A stretch of 64,000 bases of DNA, from NCBI RefSeq assembly GCF_004664715.2, contig NC_051073.1, positions 60,993,379-61,057,378 on the forward strand, read 5' to 3'. The first letter of the stretch is position 1. Each line of letters begins with the position of its first letter. The position numbers and the translations under genes were made by a program. The notes under the pieces are model-generated. The model saw only the letters and a list, made by a program, of their open reading frames with translations, searched no databases and had not been told where the DNA came from. This document shows positions 33,280-44,333 of the stretch, in pieces. The DNA comes from Peromyscus leucopus (Eukaryota > Chordata > Mammalia > Rodentia > Cricetidae).

Positions 33280-33620
33280 ATGAAGCTAAAACAATATGTA
33301 GGGCAAAAACTAACCATCAAAGAGCAAAATTAATATTAGACAAAATAGACTTTAATATATAGTTAATCAGGAAAGAGACTCTGTACATGATGATAACCAG
33401 ACTGAGATAAAAATGTAAATGTAAATGATAAGCACTGGCACTGATTTTAGGAACAGTATCTCAGTAACTGTAGCCCCAAAACAATAGCTCAGAATCAGCC
33501 TAATTCTTCTCAGTTGAACTCAATCTCACAATTATTTAGGTGAAAACACAAGTTTCTTACTATGAGCAGAAATGCTTGATCTCACAGACATTTATAGAAC
33601 TCTGATGATGATTAAAATAT
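33280..33620 (+). mobile_element. Old L1 ORF2 fragment
   Basis: AAATTAATATTAGACAAAAT then AGACTTTAATATATAG and GACATTTATAGAACTCTGAT match L1 ORF2 in sense order. It covers a region also present at 29900-30300, so it is a separate old copy or a rearranged piece. Confidence 0.6.
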
Positions 33621-33623
33621 ATA

Positions 33624-33643
33624 CATTATTATTATTATTATTT
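33624..33643. repeat. Short (ATT)n
   Basis: About six ATT units. Confidence 0.9.
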
Positions 33644-33814
33644 TCAAATAGGTAATGATTTCAAAGACAAGGCTGCAAAAGGCAACAACAGAAGCCTCAA
33701 CAAATTCCAAAGATCAACCAATTTCAACTTGCCTTGTTGGTTTCCTCCACCAATAGTTCACCCCTCAGAAACTCCCCTATTCAATATCCTTCTCCCCATT
33801 TGACCTTATATGTG

Positions 33815-33965
33815 AACATTGTATATGTTCATTCATTTACTCAATACATTTTTTATTAACTATTAAACACCAGTCATTGTGGTAAGCACAGGGGATTCTT
33901 TAACTAACAAAACAAAGAACAAAGGACCCTCCTTGGAAGAGTTTACATTCTAGAGCCACTCTGTC
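33815..33965 (+). mobile_element. Ancient L2-class 3' relic
   Basis: TTCATTCATTTACTCAATAC, TGTGGTAAGCACAGGGGATT and GAGTTTACATTCTAGAGCCA match the common mammalian pattern ending in gagcttacattctagtgg. Confidence 0.6.
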
Positions 33966-35527
33966 ACTGGGTTGCAAGTGTCTTAAGGCAGGACCATGTC
34001 TAACACAGATTTAGCTGGCTCCCAGAATGCAGCTGGCTCTGGTATGACAGATGTCACACACTCTGATAATGAACAAAGAAGGTTGGGAGCACTTATAACA
34101 TGCTGTGAATTTCTATGGAACATGACTTACCAGGAAAGTATCTGGATCCAAGAGTAATGGCAAAATATAAACATGCCTCATCACCCCACTACTGGCAATT
34201 CAGTCTCTGAAGTCTCAGTAGTTCTTGAATCAAAGCAGGCCAAGGTGTAGAAACCAGACTGTTAGAGGAAGAGGGCCACACGGATGTTGATGGTACCAGA
34301 AGCAATGAAGTCAGACTGGAAGGAGCAAGTGTCTTGGAAACTTCAGTGCTGTTTAAAGAAGCCAGGTGAGCCAAGTGACCACGACACGTGACCAGGTCCC
34401 ACAGGTGAGCTCCATTGTAAGGGCTCTTTTACCCCTTCTTCCACGAGGTAGGAAGGATAGCCATGTCCAAGGTAATATGGGCCAGGAAACGGGGCAAGAG
34501 GAAGCACTTACTGCAAGGGAGGACGCAGCTCACTGCAACAGGGTCATGTTCTGACTGGAATGGGGGAAAGGTGGCTGCCTCTTAGAGAGTCTGCTAAGTT
34601 CCAGAAAGCCAAGAAAGAAAAGGGGCTTGACAAAGATACTTCTTTAAATACCGGTTAGCTCCATCTGCAGGGAGGTACCCATTTTAAGAGGCCACTTCAG
34701 TCCAGGGAGAAAGGAAAAAAAAAAAAAACCACCAAACTACAAAGCAATGGCCCCCACGGCTACAGAGAGGAAGGAAGGGAGCTATTCAAAGCCCTTGCCC
34801 CTCGGCCAGTTGGAATACAATAGTGGGGAATCTCTGTGGAACAACCATGGCTTCCACAGAATCCCTCAGACCTGGTGGTTTTGGGGGTTTGAGCTTGTTG
34901 GAGTACTGTTACTATGGCAACGAGGCTGGGATGCTCAGCTCTACATGAGAGGTTTATCCCTCCAAATATGCCTCTCAAGTAAGCCACAAAGGGATTCGAT
35001 GAACCTCAACTAATCCCATATTCTCCTGGGAGACCTCTCTTGCGAGGCACTTCCCCTCCTTACTCCCACAAACTTCCTAGGTTACGCTCTGTGTTCAGCC
35101 TGCAGCTGCCATCTAGACAGCTACTTTAACACATCAACCACATCTGGGTCAAGCCTGAAGGACCCCGTCTGTCGGTCACAGGAGCCCCTCCCACACCTGT
35201 TATGCAGGGACAGAGCAAGAACTGCTCTGGAATTCTCTTAAGATCCACATAGTTGCTTATGGTTGGCCCTCTTAATTCACATTTGCAAATTCAGTCAATT
35301 AATGAATCAAAAATGCCCCGGAAATTGAGTTTCTCCGAACATGCATACTTTTTCTTCCCGTTACTATTCCTTAAACAACACAGTGTACAATCTAGAGACT
35401 ATTTAAAAGAGGACTGGGAAAGGGCCCATAGGTAAAGTGCTGGAGGAACACAAATACCATACACATACACACGATTTAACGAATATAGAGAGGACATGTG
35501 CAGACTTGAGTTCAAATCCCCAGAACC
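33966..35527. other. Unique sequence, no gene recognised
   Basis: About 1.55 kb with an A14 run near 34716-34729 and an AATTTTAA-type AT patch. No repeat family and no supported exon. Confidence 0.45.
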
Positions 35528-35915
35528 TACTTGTCTTAGTTTCCTTTCCTGTTGATGTGATAAAATATTCTAAGCCATCTGGGAGGGGAAGGATTTAATT
35601 TAGCTCACTATTCCAGGTGACTGTCCATCACAGAAGTCACAGTGGTAGGAGCCTGAAGGAGGTGGCCACATTACATCCATAATCCAGAACAAGGAATGCA
35701 GGAATGCTTACTAGTGCTCAGCTCACTCTCTCCACTTTTATCCATTCCAGAATCCCCACACCCAAGGAATGGTGCCACCCACAGTGGGCATGCCTTTCCA
35801 CCTCAACTAATACAATCAAGATAACCCCCATAGGCATGCCCAGAGACCAACCTGATCTAGTCAGTCCCTCATGGAGACTCTCTTCTCAGCTGCTTCTGTG
35901 TTGACAAGTAAAATA
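35528..35915 (-). mobile_element. Rodent MaLR-like LTR, antisense
   Basis: GTCTTAGTTTCCTTTCCTGT then TGATGTGATAAAATATTC at the left, GGAATGGTGCCACCCACAGT in the middle, CATAGGCATGCCCAGAGACC and TTCTGTGTTGACAAGT at the right. Same family as 32630-33010. An L1 abuts directly. Confidence 0.85.
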
Positions 35916-37135
35916 TCATCCCATACTCCTACAGCTGATAAACACCATCAGCAAAGTGGCTGGATACAAAATTAACTAAAAAAAAAAAAAAAAAAAAAAA
36001 AAAAACAAAAAAAAAACAACAACAACGAAAGTCAGTAGCCCTCCTATACACAAACAATAAATGGGCTGAGAAAGAAATTAGGGCAACAACACCCTTTACA
36101 ATAGCCACAAATAATAGAAAATATGTTGGTGTGACCCTAACAAGTAAGTGAAAGACCTGTATGGCAAGAACTTCAAGTCTTTGGAGAAAGAAATTGAAGA
36201 AGATATCAGAAGATGGAAAGATCTCTCAAGCTCATGGGTTGGTAGGATTAACATAGTAAACATGGCCATCATACCATAAACAATTTACAGATATGATGCA
36301 ATTCCCATCAAAATTCCAACATTGTTCTTTACAGAACATGAAAGAACAATACTCAACTTCATATGAAAAAACAAAAACTCCAAGATAGCTAAAATAATTC
36401 TGTATAATAAAACAACTTCCGGAAGTATCACCATCCCTGATTTCAAGCACTACTACAGAGCTATGGTAATAAAAACCGCATAGTATTGCAATGATTCATA
36501 ATGATATTCTGTTATACTCTAGATCATTGCCTAGCCCAATTGTCATCAGAGAGGCTTCATCCAGCAACTGAAGGAAACAAATGCAGAGACCCACAACCTA
36601 ACATTAGGCAGACCTCAGGAAATCCTCTGGAAGGGGATAAGGAAGGATTATGGGAGCCAGAGGGACCAAGGACACCACAAGAAACCCCACAGAACCAACT
36701 AACCTAGGCTCATAGGGGCTCACAGAGACTGAACTGCCAACCAGAGAACTTACATGGGACTGACCTAGTCCTTCTGCACATCTGTTACAGTTGTGTAGCT
36801 TGGTCTTGTGGGACTCCTAACAGAGGGGCCAGGGGCTGTCTCTCACTCTGTTACCTGCTTTTGAGACGCTTTCCTCCAACCAGGTTACCTTGTCCAGCCT
36901 TAATAAAAAAGGAGGTGCCTAGTGTTATTGCAACTTGATATGCCATGGCTGACTGATATACAGAGGAGGCCTTCACTTCTCTAAAAAGAAAGGAGAAGGA
37001 GTGGAAGAGGGCTGGAGGAGGCTGGGGCGGGGAGACTAGGAGGAGAGGAAGGAGGGGAAACTGTGATTGAGCTAGGAAAAATTAATCAATTAATAAAAAT
37101 AAAGTTAAAAATAAAAAAAGAAATTATGACATTGA
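35916..37135 (+). mobile_element. Rodent L1, 5'-truncated and internally deleted
   Basis: Starts in ORF2 (TCCTACAGCTGATAAACACC, GGATACAAAATTAACT), then an A-run (35978-36016), then AGTAGCCCTCCTATACACAA through GATTTCAAGCACTACTACAG. Near 36485-36500 it jumps to the 3' UTR (GATATTCTGTTATACTCTAG), which ends with a purine-rich GGAGGAGAGGAAGGAGGGGA tract and an A-rich tail. Less diverged than the 29.6 kb copy, but it has stops and a deletion and cannot be coding. Confidence 0.92.
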
Positions 37136-37164
37136 TGGAAAAAAAAAACAAAAAACGATCATTC

Positions 37165-37425
37165 CATGAAAAGCTGGGCACAGCAGCACACATCTGCAGT
37201 CCAGTGCTTGTGTGGATAGATGGGAAAGAAAAGCTCTCAGATCAGCTAGTCTGGCATACCTAGTGGTAACTAACGAAAGAGAGACCCTGTCTCAAAGAAG
37301 GTAGATGGTGAGGACCAACCCCTGAGGTTGTCCTCTGACCTCTGCACTCAAACTACAGTACACACCCCGCCCTCACACAAATACATGCACAAATAGAATA
37401 CACATACAAGCAATTTGTTTTAAAA
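37165..37425 (+). mobile_element. B4-type SINE, 3' part
   Basis: AAGCTGGGCACAGCAGCACA, AGAGAGACCCTGTCTCAAAG and GGTTGTCCTCTGACCTCTGC follow the B1-like middle and tail of B4. The tRNA-like head is absent. Confidence 0.75.
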
Positions 37426-37681
37426 AAGAGAGATTATTTAACAGATAGAGAAAGGACAGGCTACATGTATATATGGTGCCATTTTGCATAATGGACTTGA
37501 ACATCTTTGGGCTTTGGTGTCTTTAGGGGGATCCTGAAGTCAATGTCCCATGGAGAGAACTGTACTGCCTATCTGAGCCTTGTTGTACCCATTTACATAT
37601 TCCTCACTTTCCATTTGAGCACTGGAGACATGAGTTTGGAATAGACGCAGTTTTCAAAATATAAATTAAGAACCCAATCTA
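37426..37681. other. Unique spacer
   Basis: Between B4 and B2, no element recognised. Confidence 0.4.
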
Positions 37682-37885
37682 GGGGCTGGAGAGATGGCTC
37701 GGCGGTTAAGAGCACTGGCTGCTCTTCCAGAGGTCCTGAGTTCAATTCCCAGCAACCACATGGTGGCTCACAACCATCTGTAATGAGATCCGGTGCCCTC
37801 TTCTGGCCTGCAGTCATACATGTTATATACACAGTAAATAAATAAATCTTAAAAACAAAAAACAAAACAAAACAAAAAACCAATC
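37682..37885 (+). mobile_element. B2 SINE, full length
   Basis: Little-diverged B2: GGGGCTGGAGAGATGGCTCG at the start holds the pol III A box, CCTGAGTTCAATTCCCAGCA the B box, then CACATGGTGGCTCACAACCA and CCCTCTTCTGGCCTGCAG, and an (AAAAC)n tail. Flanks AACCCAATC before and AACCAATCC after look like a target-site duplication. Confidence 0.96.
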
Positions 37886-38640
37886 CTTCTCTCCAAAATA
37901 AAATTCTTTTAAAAGAGGGATAATTTGTGAATGTCAAGTATTAATACCTGCACAAGAAAAGCATCCTTACCCTCCATAAAGCCTACAGCCTCAAATGTAA
38001 CCAAGGTGAACAGTCTCCAAATGTCCTAGACATGTGGGTTCTGATCATTTTACCCCTGAATTTGTTGCTGAGTAAGTCAACCAGGACATGGAATTTTGGC
38101 AAGAATGTAAGATTAATACAATTCATTGATTCAAGTATAAACATTTCAGGTAGAAACCATGAGGTGGGAAGTGGAAAGAATGAACACTGCAATGTTCTGG
38201 ACCTTGAAACCACGAGTCGGTTCTTTCCAGAGCAGAACGTAGTACACCTGAGCCTGGGCGGCTCCGCTGTGTGAGCCGTTATCCCTACTCTGTTAGAAGA
38301 CGGACACAGTGACATAACTTGTATTTGGAACTGATAAACGGAGAGCTTACAACATGTAGGTCACTCTGCCTCCCCTTCCAGGGACAGGGATCGTCTTCTT
38401 TGCCTTTGAGCACTGAAGTGAGAAAGCTCACTTCCACCCCAAACACGCTGCTCTGTCCCACACACATCGCTGTCTTACAGGAGTGCGCAGGAACTGTCTC
38501 AGGCAAGCTCACCTGGCTCAGTGAGGACGTCACCCTCGGCCCCAGACACAGGACGGGTGGGTCAGCGCCTCTGTGTGCGCACTCATTCTGTGGATGCTTT
38601 GGGCAAACCTTCCCTAACAGTTTTCCACTTAGCTACAAGG
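37886..38640. other. Unique sequence, candidate element
   Basis: 38030-38290 is unique with TAAT/ATTGATT motifs (AGATTAATACAATTCATTGA). 38300-38640 shows nothing recognisable. No exon with supported splice sites. Confidence 0.4.
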
Positions 38641-38985
38641 CCTGTGACGGCTAACCTTGGCTGTCAACTTAATGTGACTTAGATTCCCCGTGGAGGAAGA
38701 CCAATAGGTGTGTGTGTGTGTTGGGGTGGGTCTAGACTGTGTCAGCTGAGGAGGGAAGACCCATCCTGTGGTTCTGAGCAGAGTGAGAGAGGGCAAGCAG
38801 AGCACCAGCATCCACTGCTCTCTCCTAGACTGTCGCTGCGATGTGACCTGCTGCCTCAAGCTCCCGCTGTCATGACGACTGCATCACCTCCAACTGTGAA
38901 CCGGAATAAGCCCTTCTTCCCTTAAGCTGACTGTTGTCAGATAACTTGTTACAGCCAACAACAACAACAAAAAAGATTAATATAC
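38641..38985 (+). mobile_element. Rodent MaLR-like LTR
   Basis: GGCTAACCTTGGCTGTCAAC at the start, GGAAGACCCATCCTGTGGTT in the middle, TGTGAACCGGAATAAGCCCT with the polyadenylation signal, then CAGATAACTTGTTACAGCCA and (CAA)n. Sense orientation, close to full length. Confidence 0.85.
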
Positions 38986-39039
38986 TACCTGTTCAAATCC
39001 TTACATACTGTCACACACGAGTGTCATTATACACTGTTC

Positions 39040-39215
39040 TAGTCCATCCCCCGCCCACTGTCCCCACACGTTAGTCATGCAATGCAGGCAAGCTTGTCCC
39101 CACTTTTCAGTAAAGGAAACTGGCTCAGAAACGTCTGGTGGTTTCCGTGGTCTGTACAGAGTAGAGCTTGAGTTCAGCTAGGACTCCAAAGTCCAGAGTT
39201 TAGGTTTGTTTGTCT
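39040..39215 (-). mobile_element. MIR SINE relic, antisense
   Basis: CCCCACTTTTCAGTAAAGGA then AACTGGCTCAGAAACGTCTG, and GAGCTTGAGTTCAGCTAGGA follow the antisense MIR core. Confidence 0.65.
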
Positions 39216-40179
39216 TTTCTGTTCTTGCAATCCGAGAATACTTGTTTGGGGTATTTAAAAATTGTGTGTCATGGGTGATGGCTGTGACCACATTTTTATA
39301 GTTTTCTACCCAGGGCAAGTCCAAGCTAATGGTATACGCTGAGCCTGAACCTAACTCATATACATCCCTTCATCCCTCATATCTGTGTCTGGGTCTAAGG
39401 CCCTGAGACACTCAACTACGGGCATAAGGTACACTGAGGGACTGAGGACTCGAGTCCTCTCTTGGTGTTGAGTTCTGGCCTCTTTCGGGGCCTCCGACTT
39501 GGGAGCTGCTGCAGCTGCTGCAGAAGCTGTGTGCTTCTCTAGCTTATTTTTATCACTTGCAACAGTGCCCAGATCCTGTGGTATTGGCCTTGGCCCTGAA
39601 GATGGTATAATAAGCAGGAAAATGTAGAGTAGACTTGGGAGAACTGAGGTCTCTGAGTAGAAGACGCCTCAAAGTACTAAGGGAATGAAAACTAGAGCTA
39701 ATTCTCCTGAAATATGAGCAGGCTCTTACCTCTCCCCCACTGCCTTTGACTCTTACATAATTCTCTGGCAGTCTAAAGCTAACCATAGGCCTCATGTCAG
39801 GCCCAGGCTTCTTCTCACCCATCCTGGAAACCTTGGCCAGCCCAGCAAGGTAGCTTCCTTGAATGTTTTTTCACACACGGCCTCAGTGGTCCTAGGACGC
39901 AAGCTGGACAGGGGAGAGCATCCCCACTTGGATAAGACTCAGAGATGGAGATGTCAGCTCATGAGCATGAGAATCAGAAGTAAACCACTGTCTTCCTGGC
40001 CTGAGTCCAGGGTTCCTAATGCTCAAACAGAGGCGTCATTGTGGGGAATCTTGTCCTCATCTCTTCAACACTTCTAGTGGGTTTTGACCGGGGCTCATAT
40101 TGGCTTGATTATTATTATTATTATTCCAATAATCTAATTAGCACCCCAACCATCATCTTAGTCCACAAGGACCGTCTCT
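39216..40179. other. Unique sequence, no gene recognised
   Basis: About 960 bp. A (GCTGCA)n-like patch lies at about 39503-39526, with short (ATT)5 at 40112-40126. No repeat family or exon recognised. Confidence 0.45.
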
Positions 40180-40640
40180 GAGCCAGTCATCGCTTTAACA
40201 CAGGGTCTAAGTTAAAGCAAATCTGGTCGTGTTGCTACCTTACGTGAAGTCATGCTTTTCTATGCTCTCCATGCTCAAGTTCAAAGTCCCCCAAATGGAG
40301 TGACACGCCCTTTATTCAGTTCACCAGCCTCATCTCAGGCCACACCCTCACACATGCGCTGTGGCCCACAGACCTCCTCTCTGCGCCTGCCACCGGTCTA
40401 CTTGGAACGGCTTATTTCCACCTGATCTCCTGAAATGTCTGTCCCTTTATCTGTGTGACTTGTTTTACATGAGGTCCTCCTGGAGTGCTCTCTGTCCTCC
40501 TGTTTATAACTGTCACAGCTTTATCCCACCCATATATATGAGCTCCCGTAGGGATGAGTGCTATTAATCCGTGCCCCAGAATGTGAAATCTGTTCTAGGC
40601 CATCCAAAAGCCGGTTAATGAATGGTACCTGGATGAAGTC
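40180..40640 (+). mobile_element. L2 LINE 3' relic
   Basis: CATGCTCAAGTTCAAAGTCC, CTTATTTCCACCTGATCTCC, ATATGAGCTCCCGTAGGGAT and GGTTAATGAATGG follow the L2 3' region up to its tail. Very old and non-coding. Confidence 0.6.
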
Positions 40641-40994
40641 AAGGTCCCCGCCTTGACTAATCTGTTTCATTCCTGAATATGGAAGTTCACACTGGCCTCT
40701 CCTCAGACCTTCAGGGATTAGATGCAAGTATTCAGACCTGGCAATACAACCTTTAACTCATCCCTTCATGATAAACTTACTAATATGATAATCAGAAATT
40801 CTGGTTGAAGAGTCAGAATCAGAATAATTCAGTGTGCACTGGCCACTACTGTGTGCCAAGAACCTGTTTCCTCATGCTGAATAAGATACCTTTAGAAAAT
40901 AATGTGTAGAAAGCACTTTAACCAGTCAAAATAGTGCTGACCTCCTACAAATTAATCCCACAAAATCTCTATACCTAATTATGTATGTGTGCAT
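40641..40994. other. Unique sequence, weak MIR-like patch
   Basis: CTACTGTGTGCCAAGAACCT near 40846 resembles a MIR core word, but the flanks do not extend it. Confidence 0.4.
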
Positions 40995-41160
40995 ACAGAT
41001 GTATTTTTATTTTTGAGTCAAGTTCTCATGGAGTCCAGGCTGTCCTTGAACTTACTATGTTATGTAGCCAAGGAGGACTCTGAACTTCTCATCTTTCTGC
41101 CTCAACCTGTCTAGTGCTGGGATTACAGGTATGCAACCCCATGCCCAGCTCACATGTTAC
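40995..41160 (-). mobile_element. B1-type SINE, antisense
   Basis: GTCCAGGCTGTCCTTGAACT, TCAACCTGTCTAGTGCTGGG and ATTACAGGTATGCAACCCCA give the reverse-complement B1 body. Old copy with a partial internal repeat. Confidence 0.82.
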
Positions 41161-41204
41161 ATGACATCATACAGATACTATATCCACCTCTTCGGGCTTT
41201 TTCA

Positions 41205-41430
41205 GAGACTATACTGGAGTTTAGAGTTGGGTCACTGCATCAACCTGGTTGGTTTCAAGTCCTGCCTCTGTTATATGCTGGCTGTGTGTTTTCTCATCTA
41301 TATAATGGAAATAATACCTACACTTCACTGGGTGTTGTAAGGATGTTTAATCCTTATAAACAGTTTAAGTAGCCCAGGTAAATCACTTCACACATGGCAC
41401 ATACAGTTACCCAATAAATCTTAGCTAGAG
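41205..41430 (+). mobile_element. MIR SINE relic
   Basis: TTTCAAGTCCTGCCTCTGTT, GTTTTCTCATCTATATAATG, GGAAATAATACCTACACTTC, GGGTGTTGTAAGGATGTTTA and CCCAATAAATCTTAGCT give a nearly complete sense MIR. Confidence 0.85.
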
Positions 41431-41467
41431 GAAAAGCCCACCCTTATTCGGAGTAATTTGTTTTGAG

Positions 41468-41472
<5 letters not shown>

Positions 41473-41516
<44 letters not shown>

Positions 41517-41635
41517 CATATATACATTAATGTATATATATCAAAGACTACTGTGTGTGATATAAAATTGTTTTAATATAATGAAATAATATAATGAAAT
41601 ATGCATATGTATATATTATACATATATATATTTCC
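41473..41635. repeat. (TG)n plus TA-rich tract
   Basis: Pure TG run at 41473-41513 followed by about 120 bp of TATA-rich sequence, including a local repeat AATATAATGAAATA at about 41574-41600. Confidence 0.92.
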
Positions 41636-41689
41636 ACATTAGTATCCTCAGGTAAGTTTAAATAGCCATCTGAAGGTGGTGACACAATT

Positions 41690-41960
41690 TATGAGTTCCT
41701 CTATTAGTGACTTTTGCATCACTGTGACGAAACACCCGACAGAATGAACTTAGCGTCTAATTTTCTTACTTCACAGTTTCAGAGGTTTCGGGCCATTGTG
41801 GTGGGTGAACACAGAGGAAGTGTTCAGTTCTTTGAGAAGGAGTGTGTGGTTCAGGCTGTTCCCATCACACTAGACCAGGAAGCAGAGGCGGCAAGACAAG
41901 AATGAAGGGGTGGATATAACCTTCAAAGTCGGCCCCATCTCTCAAAGTTCCAGAACTTCT
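41690..41960 (-). mobile_element. MaLR-like LTR, antisense
   Basis: TCTATTAGTGACTTTTGCAT then CACTGTGACGAAACACCCGA, and TTACTTCACAGTTTCAGAGG then TTTCGGGCCATTGTGG follow the reverse 3' half of the rodent LTR family. The 5' half is not seen. Confidence 0.7.
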
Positions 41961-42061
41961 CATAACATATTAACTGAAGACCAAGCATAAAATACATGAG
42001 TCTCTTGAGGAAATTTCAGATTCAAAGGTCCCTCACAACTCTATTTTAACGGATAAATAAT

Positions 42062-43110
42062 ATTTAAAGATATACAGGGGGCTATAGCATTATAATTTGA
42101 TATGTGTATATAATACATGATAATCAAATCAAATTAAGTATGTCTATCTCAAACATTTATCATTTCTATGTGTTGGGAGTATCAAAACTCTTCTTGAGGC
42201 ATATCATGAATTATTGTACATCATAATTGCCCTACAAATGTGTAAGAACAAATGAGTGAGATCATACAGTATATGTCTTATGGCTGGCTTATTTCACTTA
42301 TCATATGTCCTCCAGGTCTACCCAAGTGGCTGCAAATGACAAGACTTCATTATTTTACAGCTAAATAATAAACAGTCCATTATGTGTGTATACCTTATAT
42401 GATTCCATATCTTGGTTATTGTGAATAGTGCTGCCAGAAACATGGGTTTTCAGACACCTTTGATATTCCTTGGTATGTATACCCAACAGTGGGCTTGCTG
42501 GAACCCATGGCAGTTTTTGTTTTGTTTGTTGTTGCTTTATGAAGAATCTTCATACTGTGGTCTACAAGTTTTATGATTTAAGGAATCACCAACAGCGTGT
42601 AACATTTCCTTTTTCTCTATATCCTCATAGCACACGCTACTTCAGTCTGTAGTAGTTGCCTTACTCACTGGGGTAAATGATAGCTTATGGTGGTTTTCAG
42701 CTAGACGTTCCTGTTCCTGGTGACTAGTGATCTGAGCATTTCTTAATACACCTGTCAGCTACTTGCATGTCTTCTTTTGAGAACCATCCATGCATATCAT
42801 TTGCTTATTTTCTGAAGTGATATTTTTTTTCTGTTGAGCTTTTCTTTGCCTTTTGTTTTTCTGAGGTGAGGTCTCACTCGATAGCCAGAGCTTTCCTCAA
42901 ACCCACAACCTTCTTCCCTAAGACTTCCAAGCATCAACACTTGCAGGCGGGTACTACCAAGGCTGGCCTAATGTGGAGTCTTTGGGGTTTCTCTATTCTG
43001 GGTATTAATCCCTTGCTAAGTGATGGGCTGCAAATGTTTTCATTCTGCAGTCTATCTCTTTGCTCTTCTGTGTCCTTTGCTCTGCAGAAGCTAGAGTAAA
43101 AAGGCCTTTC
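42062..43110 (-). mobile_element. Old L1 3' region, antisense, with B1 insert
   Basis: GATTCCATATCTTGGTTATT, GGTATGTATACCCAACAGTG then GGCTTGCTGGAACCC, GCAGTCTATCTCTTTGCTCT and GGTATTAATCCCTTGCTAAG are reverse-complement L1 3' region words in the correct order over 1 kb. A B1 interrupts at 42853-42965. Confidence 0.85.
42853..42965 (-). mobile_element. B1-like SINE nested in L1, antisense
   Basis: GAGGTGAGGTCTCACTCGAT, CCTCAAACCCACAACCTTCT and GCAGGCGGGTACTACCAAGG then CTGGCC read as a degenerate reverse-complement B1. L1 words flank both sides. Confidence 0.75.
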
Positions 43111-44199
43111 CATTCCTTCCACCCTGGAAGCCAACGCTTTCCCTTCTCCACAGGCAAGATACTGACTGGTACCACATGGTGCTGAATGCTGACGACTAAC
43201 AGGGTTAATCTCCGGTTATCTAATCTACCCCACACATCTCACCTCTGCAAGAGAGTGATGTGCTTACCAAGAGTCGACAGGCTTAAAATTTTCCAACTGA
43301 TCATATTTATTATTGCAGTTGTATGACTGAATTCATATATCATTTTAATAGTATATGAAGTCACTAAATAGTAACACCAAAGAATTGTTTCTGTGAACAT
43401 TGAGTAATAAAAATGAATTGTTTAAAAGTTATTGTTGAATTATGTCTGAATGAGACAACTGTAAAACAGTGAGGAAAAAAAATTATATGAACTTTAAGTG
43501 TTCTTAAGTGTTCTCTGTTGGCTTTAAAGGGTTGAGAACATGCCTTAAAAGCACAGCCCAAGTGAGAATATGTTGACTCCTGTCAACAAACCCACAGGCA
43601 AGAAATGTTCCCTCAGAGGGAAAGTTTGCAAAGTTGTATTATCTGCTTTAAGTTAAAATATTTAAGGTACACATCCATGATGTTTTCAACAGCTTTCTCA
43701 ACCAGTCAGTTAATTATTCATCCATCCCAGTCATTCCTCCAACACTGTGGAGTCTTGGTCATCTCAGATGCCAAGTCTATGACAGGCTTCCATCATTCCA
43801 CACACAGTTACTAAAGCAATACTGCCGAAGGCGGCCCGGCCTCACTCAGTCACATCACATCTTCCAGCTCCTAAAACTGGTTCCACGTTCAAGAGATGAA
43901 ACCGTGTCACAAGATTTCTCAAAGGTCTGTCCAAATATCATTATCGTATGGAGAGCTTCTATAACACAAGACAAACAGTTTAACAGGAAAAAAAAATGAG
44001 GCAAGGTGAAAACAGACAATGGACACATAGCTAAAAACACAAGACACAACCAACATCACCAGAGGGACACACAAAGTAACAATGGCCTAGCATTGAAATA
44101 ACTCTCGTCTGGTTTTGGCAAAGTATGAACATCCAAATGTTGTCATTAATTTCCCTTGGGTCATAGAAACAGAAAGTTTATACACATGTATAATTTCTG
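43111..44199. other. Unique sequence, AT-rich candidate element
   Basis: 43270-43520 is AT-rich and unique with ATCATATTTATTATTGCAG and repeated TTCTTAAGTG words (43500, 43511). No repeat family or exon recognised. Confidence 0.4.
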
Positions 44200-44333
44200 T
44201 TGTTGTTGTTTTTGTTTTGAGACAGGGTTTCTCTGTGTAACAGTTCTGGCTGTCCTGAAACTCGCTCTGTAGACCAGGCTGGCCTCAAATTCAGAGAGAT
44301 CTGCCTGCCTCTGCCTCCTACCACCACCCAGCT
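44200..44333 (-). mobile_element. B1 SINE, antisense, with target duplication
   Basis: TTTTGAGACAGGGTTTCTCT, CTGTAGACCAGGCTGGCCTC and GATCTGCCTGCCTCTGCCTC. Flanking ACATGTATAATTT (44184) and ACATGTATAAATTT (44334) are a target-site duplication. The GAGTGCTGGGATTAAAGG segment is deleted. Confidence 0.96.

Noticed and set aside
29640..37135. L1 ORF2 as an intact coding region
   Set aside because: All L1 pieces in the window are truncated, frameshifted or internally deleted, so none can encode a full protein.
37682..37770. Possible tRNA gene (A and B boxes)
   Set aside because: The boxes belong to the tRNA-derived head of a full-length B2 SINE. There is no cloverleaf acceptor stem.
39503..39526. 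CAG/CTG trinucleotide expansion
   Set aside because: Only a short imperfect GCTGCTGCAGCTGCTGCAG patch, not an expanded repeat.
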